Shown piece by piece: positions 18,963-28,662 of a stretch of DNA of 35,471 nt. Position 1 is the stretch's first letter. Each line of letters starts with the position of its first letter. The notes below the pieces were generated by a model. That model was given only the letters and a program-made list of their open reading frames with translations, made no database searches and had not been told where the DNA came from. The DNA is from Candidatus Methanomethylicus oleisabuli. GTDB lineage: Archaea > Thermoproteota > Methanomethylicia > Methanomethylicales > Methanomethylicaceae. Both the position numbers and the translations under genes were made by a program. The DNA is taken from the NCBI GenBank assembly GCA_001717025.1, contig MAGU01000075.1, positions 1 to 35,471 of the forward strand, written 5' to 3'.

Positions 18963-19937
18963 ATGGCATCTCTCATACCAGAGCGAAACCTATCCGTCGG
19001 CATTGATATGGGCGGCAGTTGGATCAGAGTAGCGCTTGGAAATCGAAGCGGAAGAATCATTCGGAAGTCAGTTGTACCAATGGGGGCCAATGATGCTGCC
19101 ACCTTCATCAAGCATCTTGACGATCTGATTCGGAGGGTCGCTGGGGACTCGCTAGAGCGAGTAGTTGGCATAGGGATCGGCGCAGCTGGTAGGCTGGACC
19201 TTAAGGATGGCTCGATAATATTCTCTCCCCACACATGCTTGCGGGACATGCATATAAAATCCGAACTCGAATCATGTACAGGCATAGACGTCTGCCTCCT
19301 CAACGACTGTGCGGCAGCGGTAATAGCCGAGCATCTGATAGGCGCCGGCAAGGGCTGTGAGAACCTTGTCTATGTTGGCATCGGAACCGGAATCGGGGGC
19401 GGGATAATGGTGAACGATCGGTTGCTCCTTGGAAAGGACGGCAATGCACACGAAATAGGGCACATGATAATCGATATCGAAGGTGGCATCGAATGCGAAT
19501 GCGGCGGCTTTGGGCACTGGGAGGCATATACTTCGGGGAGCGGCCTTCCCAAGCTTGCGATGCTACTTGCAGACCGATACCGTCAAGACTCGCCGTTTTT
19601 GGAACGCGTGCGGGGGGGTCAAACGACTGCCAAGGATATCTTCAAAGCCGCTTCGTGCAACGATCATTTTGCAGAGCATATCATTGAGGTTGCAGCAGAT
19701 ATCAATTCAAAGGCATTGGCGAACTTGGTGAACTTGTATGACCCAGAGCTGATAACCATCGGTGGAGGGCTTGCAATAAAAAACAAGAACCTTGTCATAT
19801 TGCCCATCTCCGAAAAGTTGCCCGCCTACTCGTTCAACCGGGTACCGCGTGTCCTTCCAACGCCGTTGGGCGAGGACGCTCCACTACTCGGAGCAATAAT
19901 GTCGGTCTATTATCCGTCCAACATCCATGCAACCTGA
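18963..19937 (+). CDS. ROK family sugar kinase (probable glucokinase)
   Basis: LSVGIDMGGSWIRVALGNRSGRI; GIGTGIGGGIMVNDRLLLGKDGNAHEIGHMIID; IECECGGFGHWEAYTSG ROK Cys motif. Confidence 0.88.
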   Translation: MASLIPERNLSVGIDMGGSWIRVALGNRSGRIIRKSVVPMGANDAATFIKHLDDLIRRVAGDSLERVVGIGIGAAGRLDLKDGSIIFSPHTCLRDMHIKSELESCTGIDVCLLNDCAAAVIAEHLIGAGKGCENLVYVGIGTGIGGGIMVNDRLLLGKDGNAHEIGHMIIDIEGGIECECGGFGHWEAYTSGSGLPKLAMLLADRYRQDSPFLERVRGGQTTAKDIFKAASCNDHFAEHIIEVAADINSKALANLVNLYDPELITIGGGLAIKNKNLVILPISEKLPAYSFNRVPRVLPTPLGEDAPLLGAIMSVYYPSNIHAT

Positions 19938-19947
19938 TCAAGCTGCA

Positions 19948-21477
19948 TCATCTATCACCGAGTTGACGCTTTGCCTCTATGATTGCTGCATTGATGCTGT
20001 CCAGCATCTCCTTGCGGAGTTCCTCTGAAGTCCCTCCCTTGCCCTCTAACTTCCTGAACTCGGTTGCCAGTTCGATGCATCCTAGGATCTCGTCGGTCCA
20101 CTTGCTCAGGTCCCCGCGCATAACGTGGAATGCTAAAGCCTCCTTTCTGACAGTTCTGACCGCATCCCTCAGCTCAAGCAGATTTCGTGCAGTCGCCTCT
20201 GAAGGCAGCGCGAAGCCCGCGGCGAAATGAAACGCGTGCCCCTCGGGCAGCTCCCCGTATAGCATCCTGAAGTATCTCGATCTCTTGTCCGCGACTGCAT
20301 ACAACCTTTGCCGGAAGTCTGTGAGCGCCCACAACATGCTTATGAACGCTTCTACAGGGCTGTCGAAGTGGGAGAAGTAAGCATGAATCGCGCCGGTCCC
20401 CCCTCCCTTAGCGCTCATGTATTGGAAGTTGTCGCTCTGGGTGAAGAGCCTCCATATCCTGACCATCCTCTCGTTTGAGGTCTCAACTATAGGTCTCAGG
20501 TACTTCACGGTCTCGAAGCAGTACCTCTGCCTGTCATTCCCTAGCCATGCCGAGAGGTCCTTCTCCAGGTCGGCGTCCGATACAGCACTCTCTATTTCCA
20601 CCACGCCCACCGGCTTCAGCCCATTGGATGCCTCCGACGGCGTCTCGACCGCGATGTCGTCCCTGCCATCAAAAGCAATTGGCAGTTCCTTCAGGAAATC
20701 CCCAGCGCCAACATCCTTGGAGAAGTGCTCCCCAAATGTCTCTAGGTTGAACTCGATGAGTACAATGTCGCCTTCAGCACGCGACAGGCCATCCACGAAT
20801 TCCTTGGCTGCCATCCCCGGCACCTGCCGATCAGGGCGGGCGAACCTGAAGTTGACCATGTCCGACTGAATGTAGTTCCTCGTAAGCACCTTGACCGGGA
20901 AGGCTTTCGCCACGTATGCATAGTTTGGGGACCTCCAGCTGAGCAGCCTCTCTGAACCGTCTACTATCACGTTGCCGTAGCCCATCTTGCACAATGCCTC
21001 TGCAATGCTATTGCTGTAGATATGCCCTGTGTTCTTGAATGTTGCCGCGTCCACACCGAAGAGCTTCTTTATTGCCCTTCTATGCATCTCTGCCTGCTGC
21101 ATGAACTCCTTCTCGTCAATAAGGCATGCAAGCGAATGATAGTATGTCTGCCCTACAAACTCGCAGCGGCCTGATCTGGCAAGCCCATCGAGCAGATCTA
21201 TGACCTCGGGGCACCACTCCATGCTCTGCTCCATTAGTGTTCCGGATATGCTGATGGCACATTTGAATCCGTGGTGCGCGATCCCCTGCGATATCGCCTT
21301 CAGCCCCGGCAGATAACAGTTCTTGGCAACCCTCAGGAAGACCTTTCTGTTAAGCTCATCGTCGAAAAATTCCGCCTCAAGATCAGCGCCATTCAAGGTC
21401 TTTTTGCCGAAGATGCGCCTCAGGCGTTTCGGCTGATGCATCTCGAAAAGAGGTACTACAAGTAACAATTTTGACAC
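19948..21477 (-). CDS. GH57 alpha-amylase-like protein, predicted catalytically degenerate
   Basis: LFEMHQPKRLRRIF; ISGTLMEQSMEWCPEVIDLL; EFVGQTYYHSLACL; FKNTGHIYSNSIAEAL; IEFNLETFGEHFSKD. Fold motifs are present but nucleophile and acid/base positions are substituted. Confidence 0.85.
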   Translation of the reverse strand: MSKLLLVVPLFEMHQPKRLRRIFGKKTLNGADLEAEFFDDELNRKVFLRVAKNCYLPGLKAISQGIAHHGFKCAISISGTLMEQSMEWCPEVIDLLDGLARSGRCEFVGQTYYHSLACLIDEKEFMQQAEMHRRAIKKLFGVDAATFKNTGHIYSNSIAEALCKMGYGNVIVDGSERLLSWRSPNYAYVAKAFPVKVLTRNYIQSDMVNFRFARPDRQVPGMAAKEFVDGLSRAEGDIVLIEFNLETFGEHFSKDVGAGDFLKELPIAFDGRDDIAVETPSEASNGLKPVGVVEIESAVSDADLEKDLSAWLGNDRQRYCFETVKYLRPIVETSNERMVRIWRLFTQSDNFQYMSAKGGGTGAIHAYFSHFDSPVEAFISMLWALTDFRQRLYAVADKRSRYFRMLYGELPEGHAFHFAAGFALPSEATARNLLELRDAVRTVRKEALAFHVMRGDLSKWTDEILGCIELATEFRKLEGKGGTSEELRKEMLDSINAAIIEAKRQLGDR

Positions 21478-21568
21478 TGCTTAATGTTAGGTCTTGCCTT
21501 ATTTCAATTTGGCGATCACTGCCAGCCATCCGCCTCAGGGCGATCCAAAGATTTGGATGCGCTGCCGC

Positions 21569-22783
21569 TCAGTTCCTCTTCCCGACAAGCTCTATGTGCA
21601 TCCTCAGATAGTTCATGATCCCCTTCGTTATCAGGAAATTCAACCTGACATGCCTCATTCCGTTCTGGCCAAGCTCCCTAGCAAGCCAGGGCCTCTTCAG
21701 AAGGAGCACTGCCTTCTCGGCGCCCTCCTGATAATTCCCTATAAGGTAGCCGGTTGTCCCGTCTATAACCTGTAGCGGGATGCCTCCTGCCCGCGTGCCG
21801 ATGACCGGCACGCCCTTCCATAGCGCCTCGGTAACCGTGAGCCCAAATCCCTCCCGCTTTGACATCTGGAGGGCAACGCTGAATGCCCTCTGGAAAGCAT
21901 TGACCTCAAAATCACCGACGCCGTCCAAATTCGTAAGCACAAATATGTCCTTCTCTTTAGCCGCAAATGCCATCGCCTTATCATACCACTCCTTGCCCTC
22001 AGGGTCATCCTTGGCAAAGGAGCCGATCAGAACCAGCTGTGCTGTGCCGATCCTCCCCTTCACCATTCTGTAGACTTCCATTGCGCCAAGGGGGTCTTTC
22101 CATGGATCGAAACGCCCCACTTGGCCGATGATCGGTCTAGCCGGGTCAACGCCATAGCGATTTAGTACCTTCTCAATCTCTGAGATGCCGATTTTAGCGT
22201 TCTTAGTAGCGAGGGGGTCTATCGTTGGATAGTCGATAAGCACCTGCGTATCTAGGCTCTTCGGTATATACCTCTCGAGCGAGAAGATGGCTATATTATA
22301 CCTCCTGATAAGTTCCATCAGTGGATCCCAGACGCTGGCATTTGGGGATGAGGTGTCGATGTGGCAACGCCATGCCCACTTCCCCCCTCTTCTGTAATCA
22401 ATAAGTGGTAGTGGTTGCGGGTCATGGATGACCACGACATCCCCCTCAAGGTTCAATACGGATGAATTGAATCGAACGGTATCAAAGTAATGCTTCCACT
22501 CCGCCTCGCCAATGGCAACGCCTTGGTTGCCCTGCAGTGCATTATGCATCTTCTTTGTAATGGTGAAGAACTCGGCGTCCCCCTTCAGCGTCTGCCAATT
22601 GGCGTCGATATCAAGTGACCTTGCCAACGGAATTATTCTGTTCAGCATCTCGGCCACTCCGCCGCCGTATGGCGTCGCGTTCACGTGCGCTACCTTCTCG
22701 CCCTTTACAAGCTCTGCTAGTTGCTTTATGCCTTCGACTTCGCTCTCCCCAACAATGGAGGCATAATCCTCTATTCTCACCAT
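21569..22783 (-). CDS. treT: GT4 glycosyltransferase, trehalose glycosyltransferring synthase (TreT) type
   Basis: VAHVNATPYGGGVAEMLNRIIPLARSLDIDANWQTLKGDAEFFTITKKMHNALQG; VVIHDPQPLPLI; WRCHIDTSSPN; QVGRFDPWKDPLGAMEVYRMV; SKREGFGLTVTEALWKGVPVIGTRAGGIPLQV. Confidence 0.85.
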   Translation of the reverse strand: MVRIEDYASIVGESEVEGIKQLAELVKGEKVAHVNATPYGGGVAEMLNRIIPLARSLDIDANWQTLKGDAEFFTITKKMHNALQGNQGVAIGEAEWKHYFDTVRFNSSVLNLEGDVVVIHDPQPLPLIDYRRGGKWAWRCHIDTSSPNASVWDPLMELIRRYNIAIFSLERYIPKSLDTQVLIDYPTIDPLATKNAKIGISEIEKVLNRYGVDPARPIIGQVGRFDPWKDPLGAMEVYRMVKGRIGTAQLVLIGSFAKDDPEGKEWYDKAMAFAAKEKDIFVLTNLDGVGDFEVNAFQRAFSVALQMSKREGFGLTVTEALWKGVPVIGTRAGGIPLQVIDGTTGYLIGNYQEGAEKAVLLLKRPWLARELGQNGMRHVRLNFLITKGIMNYLRMHIELVGKRN

Positions 22784-23647
22784 CTACCCCATCATCTCGA
22801 GCACCGAATTTAATCCGAGTATGCGCACCGCTCCTGCCAAGACGTCTATCCTTGAAGCCATTCCTACAAGTATGCCCCCCTCGGAAATGACTGGAAGACC
22901 GCTGATCTCCATATCAACTATAATTCTGACAACCTCCCCGGCATCCTCAGTCGTGGGGCAGACGATCACCTCCCTGCTAGCCGCCGACTCCACGCGGTCA
23001 GAGAGGGCATCCTCCATCCCCTCCGCGCCGTTCAATGCCCTCCGCCCCCCGTCTTCAGAGAGGATGTGCCTTATGACATCGTTGACTGTGATAATGCCTG
23101 TTAACTGCCCATCCTTGACTATCGGCAGCCGCCGGACCCTCTCCTTCAGCATCTTGTCTGCGGCGTCGCGCATCGTTGCATCATGCGGCAAGGTTACAGG
23201 GTCGGTCCTCATCACATCCTGCGCCTTTATGCCCAACGTCTTTCCCTTGAGACGCTCTAGAAACTTTATCTCTTCAATTATGCCCTTATACGAATTGGCA
23301 TCATCCACTAGAATGACGTAGCCAATCATGTTCTCCGACATATACTTCAGTGCAGTGTCTGCCCCTACATCCTCAAGAAATCTCTGATGACTCTCGTCAG
23401 TAAAGATCCTAACTGGTTCACGAAGCATCCACTTGAAACCCTCTCCCTCCTTTAATGCCACGCCCCTCTTCCCCATTATCACCTCTAGTACTCTCCTCGC
23501 GCTGAGTATGCCTTTGAACTTACCATCCCGGTCGACAATCACGCCCCTGTAGTATCTCTTCTTTGCTCCCATCGTCTGGAGCGCCTGCGATATGGGCGTG
23601 TCCCAGCATATTGCCGCCCTTTCCGAAGAAAAAATTCTCGCCTCCAT
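22784..23647 (-). CDS. CBS-domain protein (about four CBS repeats)
   Basis: AQDVMRTDPVTLPHDATMRDAADKMLKERVRRLPIVKDGQLTGIITVNDVIRHIL and further CBS-like repeats (ISGLPVISEGGILVGMASRIDVL). Confidence 0.85.
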   Translation of the reverse strand: MEARIFSSERAAICWDTPISQALQTMGAKKRYYRGVIVDRDGKFKGILSARRVLEVIMGKRGVALKEGEGFKWMLREPVRIFTDESHQRFLEDVGADTALKYMSENMIGYVILVDDANSYKGIIEEIKFLERLKGKTLGIKAQDVMRTDPVTLPHDATMRDAADKMLKERVRRLPIVKDGQLTGIITVNDVIRHILSEDGGRRALNGAEGMEDALSDRVESAASREVIVCPTTEDAGEVVRIIVDMEISGLPVISEGGILVGMASRIDVLAGAVRILGLNSVLEMMG

Positions 23648-23996
23648 GTTTTTCCACTAAATACTATTCATCTATTCTCTCCTTAGAAAACTTTGCATCG
23701 CAGCGTTAGGGTGGCGTCCGCTTGTAATGCGATCACGAACCTATTGAATGCCGCTACATCCTAGCAAACCCCCCATGCAACCGCCACCAAAGTCTCGAGC
23801 GATCCGCCTCATAATCTGAGTCTGCTGCCTACCTCCATGCCGTCAAAGCGCAGTCCCTATGCAGCGTCTCTCAAACTGTTGCACAGATGATGCCTCCCCC
23901 TCAATCAGGGGGTGTTGAACAATACTGGCGCACCATCAAAAACGGCGCCTCTTTTTCAAACAGAATGCAAATATGGCAATGCGTTTTACTTGATAT

Positions 23997-25814
23997 ATGC
24001 CAGGAGGCACCTCGATGACTCCTCTCATCACGACACTGCACATGCTACTGCTAATTGGACTCGCCGCCTTGGGTGCATATCTTGGCATATACTCGTGGCA
24101 TCGGCGCACGGCGCCTGGCGCCAAGATGTATGCCATCTTCATGTTGGCGATGGTGAGCTACATCATCTGCTACGCCATGGAGTACGTCTCAGCCGACCTA
24201 GCAACCAAGATCATATGGAGCAAGCTAGAGTACATCTCGCCCGCAATAGTCCCCCTCGCCTGGCTCGGGTTCTCCTTTGAATTCACCGGCAGGGCGAGGT
24301 GGCTCAGCAGGTCGAAGCTCGCCTTGCTGTCAGTAATGCCCGCCATAACCCTGGCGCTTGTATGGACTAACGAATGCCACGGTCTCATCTGGAGCGTAAT
24401 CCCTCCTGAGGTCGGCGTCCCCTTCAGGATAATGCTGGTCTCTACATACGGTGCGTGGTTCTGGGTCTTCTGGGCCTACAACTCTGTCCTCATCCTTGTC
24501 GGCAGCGCAATCCTCATCGGCGACGCACTCTCCTCTAAGAGGCACAACCGGGGGCAGGTCGTTGCGCTCATCCTCGGGGCCATCATTCCTTGGGTCGGCA
24601 CAATGGTCTTTATCTTCAGGCTAAATCCAATCAAGGACATCAGCGTGGCCCACTTCACATACATCCCTGCGGGCATGCTTATAGCGTGGGCACTATTTCA
24701 TTATAGGGCGTTCGACATCGTCCCTGCGGCTTACGACGTGCTGACTGGGGGCATGGCAGACGGCATCCTTATAGTAAATTCGCAGGGCGAGATAACCAAC
24801 GTGAACCACGGGGCCGAGGTCATATTGAACCGAACGAGGCTGGGTCTCATTGGAAAGCAAGCATCGGTATCGCTTCCCAAGTGGCTAGATGGCGATGAGG
24901 CTGTTCTGGACGCATCGAGCAAATACTTTACCATCGCTAATGACCAAGCCGTCAAAGGTGACTCTGCTGTAACTAAGAACTACTTCGAGATGAACACCTC
25001 CCGAATCGAGGATAATAAAGGTAGACATGCGGGATGGCTGGTTTTGATTCACGACATCACAGACCTCAAGCAGAGGGAGGAGTGCCTTCAGACGCATTCG
25101 ACCGAGCTTGAACAGATGGTCGACAAGACGCAACGACTGCTAAAGGAGAAGGACAGGCTCGCGGCTATAGGCGAGACCGCAACCATGGTGGGGCACGACC
25201 TGCGCAACCCACTGCAATCGATAACAAACACATTATTCCTGATGAATGAGACCTTGAAGGAGATACCTGAGAGTGAGTGCAAGAAGACCATGATGTCTTA
25301 CTCCGACCGGCTCAACAAGAACGTCTTCTACATGGAGAAGATCGTATCCGACCTGCAGGACTTCTCTAGGCAGCTGGAGCCTTCGCTCGTAGAGGTCAAC
25401 CTCGCGCAAGTGGTTGACGATGCATCCGCCTCAGTAATAGTTCCTTCCAACGTTTCGATGTCGAAGCGCGTGCCTTCTGATATGTTGATAAAGGTCGACC
25501 CTTTGCTAATGCGGAGGGCGCTAGTCAACCTATTCAGCAACGCAATACAGGCGATGCCTGATGGCGGAACGCTTCTCGTATCGGCCGCGAGGGAGGGGGA
25601 TGCGATCAGGATCTCCGTCATGGATAACGGGGTCGGAATGTCAAAGGAGACGCTGAGCCGACTCTTCCAGCCCCTCTTCACGACAAAGGCAAAGGGTATG
25701 GGCATGGGCCTGGTGGTTATCAAACGCATAGTCGAGGCGCACAATGGGAGCATCAACATCGAGAGCGAGCAGGGAGAGGGAACGACTGTCACGATAATCC
25801 TGCCTCAGCAATGA
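23997..25814 (+). CDS. Membrane sensor histidine kinase (N-terminal 7TM HisKA_7TM-like, PAS, HisKA, HATPase)
   Basis: Seven-TM N-term; DGILIVNSQGEITNVNHGAEVILN PAS; ETATMVGHDLRNPLQSI H-box; LVNLFSNAIQAMPDGG N-box; SVMDNGVGMSKETLSRLFQPLFTTKAKGMGMGLVVIKRIVEAHNGSI. Confidence 0.92.
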   Translation: MPGGTSMTPLITTLHMLLLIGLAALGAYLGIYSWHRRTAPGAKMYAIFMLAMVSYIICYAMEYVSADLATKIIWSKLEYISPAIVPLAWLGFSFEFTGRARWLSRSKLALLSVMPAITLALVWTNECHGLIWSVIPPEVGVPFRIMLVSTYGAWFWVFWAYNSVLILVGSAILIGDALSSKRHNRGQVVALILGAIIPWVGTMVFIFRLNPIKDISVAHFTYIPAGMLIAWALFHYRAFDIVPAAYDVLTGGMADGILIVNSQGEITNVNHGAEVILNRTRLGLIGKQASVSLPKWLDGDEAVLDASSKYFTIANDQAVKGDSAVTKNYFEMNTSRIEDNKGRHAGWLVLIHDITDLKQREECLQTHSTELEQMVDKTQRLLKEKDRLAAIGETATMVGHDLRNPLQSITNTLFLMNETLKEIPESECKKTMMSYSDRLNKNVFYMEKIVSDLQDFSRQLEPSLVEVNLAQVVDDASASVIVPSNVSMSKRVPSDMLIKVDPLLMRRALVNLFSNAIQAMPDGGTLLVSAAREGDAIRISVMDNGVGMSKETLSRLFQPLFTTKAKGMGMGLVVIKRIVEAHNGSINIESEQGEGTTVTIILPQQ

Positions 25815-26281
25815 CGTGTCTCGTTCAATCTATCGGCGCTCCCTCGAAGCGTACCTAGCCTGTTCAGCGCCAACGACCGCGATCGCCCTCCCCTCATCGC
25901 CAAGCATGGCAAGCCCTCCGTATATCAGGCACCTTCCCGTCAAGGCGGTGGGCGGCGCCCCCTACTTCGACAACCGCCTCTGCGTACGCTGCCTCCCATA
26001 GAAACTCCATCGTTGGGGTGGGTCTTCCTCGCCTAATCATAGCCGCCTAACGTTAGGATGTGGGGCAGACCTCCGGTTTTAGCCCTATATAACTAGGAAA
26101 TGTGGAGGTCAAGCCCGATGAACCGAACCCTCGCTGAAGGAGTGGTCGCGGATCAAAGCCACGCCTCAAATGTCGGGGGCATATTGCTGTGCCCCCTTGA
26201 ATTTAGTAACTGCCCTGACCTTTTTATTAAGCTTAAAAGGAACCACCATTCCAATACTTCTATCAATATGGGGAATGATGC

Positions 26282-27382
26282 GTGTCTACGTCGCCCAAAT
26301 CTCTGCATCTGCCGTGGGTAGTTGTGGCGTCGCTTCTCTTGATGCTGGCGTTCTCCCCCGTCTGGATGCCATCAGGGTCGGCTGCCCCTGAACTCACTGC
26401 CACGCAGAGCATACTCGCGGCCAATGAGGCTGGCGAGGCGGGCGTCCCACAGTGCCTATACTTCTTCTATGACAGCGGATGCACAGACTGCCAAGAGGTC
26501 AAGGCATTCCTTGAGTCGCTTGAAGCGAACAGCACCTGGCTGACCGCCCACTACTTCGAGATCCGCAACTACTCTAACTGGCAACTGATGGTCGACTTCT
26601 ACCGCTCCAAGAACATTAGCACCTTCGAGGTGCCTGTCGTCTTCATCGGGAACGAAGTCCTGATCGAGGCAGCGAACATCAAAACGAGTCTTCCCCTGCT
26701 GCTCGCGAACAAAACAGGATGGATGTGCCCATCATTAAACTCGACGATACCTGATTATGAGCCGCCATCCACGCCGCCACTGACGATAATCTTCGGGATG
26801 GCATTCGCCGACTCCCTCAACCCTTGCGCAATATCCGTCCTGCTGCTCTTGGTCGTGACGCTTTCAGTCTCCTCGAGGTCGGTCATCAGGACCGGCGCAG
26901 CATATATCATGGGCAACTTCGTGGCATACTTCCTGATAGGGGTGGGCCTCTTCTCCACCCTTAACATGTTCAGGCTTCCGGAGTACACCTCCAAGGTCGT
27001 TGCCGTCCTAGCCATAGCCGTCGCCATCTTCTCGCTATTCTCGAAGCTACCCAAGCAGACTAGACCCGTTATAAAGAAGATCATCTCCGCCATCACATCG
27101 CCATATGTGGCATTCGTCGCAGGGGCGGTGATCTCGGTCATAGAGCTCCCCTGCTCTGGCGGTCCTTACTTCCTTGCGCTTACGCTGATGAGCCAGTACT
27201 TGATGAGCCAGTCCGAAGTGCTGGGTTACCTCTTGATTTACAACCTGATCTTCGTCCTTCCACTAATCGCCGTCCTCATATTCTATTTTGCAACGAAGTC
27301 CGTCAGCATCCCACGGAACTACATAAGGTACGCGTCCGCAGCAATCATGATTATTATGGGGATCGCATTATTCCTCATCTAG
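26282..27382 (+). CDS. Thioredoxin-like domain fused to CcdA/DsbD-type transmembrane electron transporter
   Basis: N-term signal/TM; YFFYDSGCTDCQEVKAFLESL CxxC; FADSLNPCAISVLLLLVV and VIELPCSGGPYFLALTLM CcdA signature segments. Confidence 0.85.
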   Translation: MSTSPKSLHLPWVVVASLLLMLAFSPVWMPSGSAAPELTATQSILAANEAGEAGVPQCLYFFYDSGCTDCQEVKAFLESLEANSTWLTAHYFEIRNYSNWQLMVDFYRSKNISTFEVPVVFIGNEVLIEAANIKTSLPLLLANKTGWMCPSLNSTIPDYEPPSTPPLTIIFGMAFADSLNPCAISVLLLLVVTLSVSSRSVIRTGAAYIMGNFVAYFLIGVGLFSTLNMFRLPEYTSKVVAVLAIAVAIFSLFSKLPKQTRPVIKKIISAITSPYVAFVAGAVISVIELPCSGGPYFLALTLMSQYLMSQSEVLGYLLIYNLIFVLPLIAVLIFYFATKSVSIPRNYIRYASAAIMIIMGIALFLI

Positions 27383-27510
27383 TCAGGCGCATCTTTCAAT
27401 AAAAACGCATCTTGAAACGGATTAAAGTTTGATCCGCAGGCACCTGCCTCATCTTGCGGCTGGCAAACAAAAGATTAATTTGATACCGCCATGCTGTTTT
27501 ACTGACGCAT

Positions 27511-27588
27511 GGGCCGGTCGTCTAGTCTGGTTAGGATACTGCCCTGACACGGCAGTGGTCACCGGTTCGAATCCGGTCCGGCCCACCA
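27511..27588 (+). tRNA. tRNA-Val (anticodon GAC), CCA encoded
   Basis: GGGCCGG...CCGGCCC acceptor; anticodon stem CTGCC/GGCAG with loop CTGACAC; T-arm ACCGG-TTCGAAT-CCGGT; 3' ACCA followed by a T run. Confidence 0.95.
27569..27588 (+). repeat. attL (tRNA-Val 3' end)
   Basis: GAATCCGGTCCGGCCCACCA, identical to 32348-32367. Confidence 0.88.
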
Positions 27589-28480
27589 TACATCCTTTTT
27601 TGTCATCCCCGCCATCACCCGTTGAAAAAAGTTTCATCAAAAAATATCCCCAAGACGCCAGTTCAGTGGGCGGTACCGTACGCGGAGGAGGGCTCGAGGG
27701 CTTTGTCCAATTCTGCGAGGTGGACCGCGGTCTGAAGCGCGTGACGGCGATGAACCACCGGATGCTGATCCTGAGGGTCCTCGCCAGGTGCGGAGGGGAG
27801 CCTGACACTGAATGCATAAGGTCGTTCCTGGCGGGCATAACGAACCGCAACTACCGGAACAACTACGTCAAGTCTCTGAGGGTCTACTTCAGGGACTACA
27901 TGCACGAAGGCGGCCTCGTGGGGTCGTTCAGGCTGACGGAGGGGGACGCCTGCCCGCCGAGGCTCTTCACAAAAGACGAGCTCAGGAGGTTCTACGGCGC
28001 GCTGGACGGCCCCGAGGAGCGTGCCCTCTTCCTGCTCTACGCGGCGACCGGGAGGAGGCGGATGGAGGTGCCTGCGCTCAGGCTGGAGGATGTCGACTTC
28101 GGGAAGCGGATGCTCCTGCCCAACAGGAACAGCAGCACGAAGCACACGTGGTATTCCTTCTACAACGGGGAAGCTGCACGGGCGCTCGATGAGTGTATGG
28201 CCATAAGGAGGAAGAAAAACGACTTTCTCTTCACCCTCAACTCGCAGAAGAAGGACTACATACTCGCCGGGGCGCAGGAAAAGACGGGGCTCGGCATCAC
28301 CCCCCGCGTGCTGCGCTTCTGGTTCGCCAACGAGATGGCGAGGCTCGGCGTGCAGGACAGGTTTATCGACGCCTTCCAGGGGAGGTCCCGAGGAAGGTCC
28401 TGGCGAGGCACTACACCGACTACTCCATGGAGACCCTGAAGCGGATCTACGACAAGGCGGGGCTGAAGGTGCTGGAGTGA
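27589..28480 (+). pseudogene. Tyrosine recombinase / integrase, catalytic part (int(C)-like), frameshifted near the C-terminus
   Basis: SAM-like N-domain LEGFVQFCEVDRGLKRVTAMNHRMLILRVL; ATGRRRMEVPALRLEDVDF; FWFANEMARLG; frame change near 28379-28385, then VPRKVLARHYTDYSMETLKRIYDKAGLKVLE (catalytic Tyr region). Confidence 0.82.
28454..28473 (+). repeat. 20-bp direct repeat copy 1 (integrase 3' coding end)
   Basis: AAGGCGGGGCTGAAGGTGCT, identical to 29051-29070. Confidence 0.85.
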
Positions 28481-28599
28481 AGCCTCCCCTCAGTCATTAC
28501 TGCGTATTCCCTGTTGACCTCGATCCCCGTGCACGCCCTCCCCAGCTCCGATCTGGGCCTCGGGGGACAGGGCAAGGACGGGCCTGAAGATTCTTGATT

Positions 28600-28637
28600 A
28601 TTGTTATAAGTCTGCAATATTGTTATAAGTCTGCAAT
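28600..28637. repeat. Two perfect tandem 19-bp repeats ATTGTTATAAGTCTGCAAT
   Basis: Copies at 28600-28618 and 28619-28637, 25 bp upstream of the small membrane protein start. Confidence 0.9.
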
Positions 28638-28662
28638 AAAGATATAGTGATAAGGATAAAAA

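Noticed and set aside
23896-23912. CCCCCT-CAATC-AGGGGG hairpin in the CBS/histidine kinase intergenic region
   Set aside because: Symmetrical 6-bp stem but no U-tract and no recognised RNA family; insufficient evidence for a functional call.
27429-27588. N-terminal part of ORF 27429-28439 as protein
   Set aside because: The frame runs through the tRNA-Val gene (GRLVWLGYCPDTAVVTGSNPVRPT), a typical tRNA translation artefact; only the part after the att core is likely recombinase.
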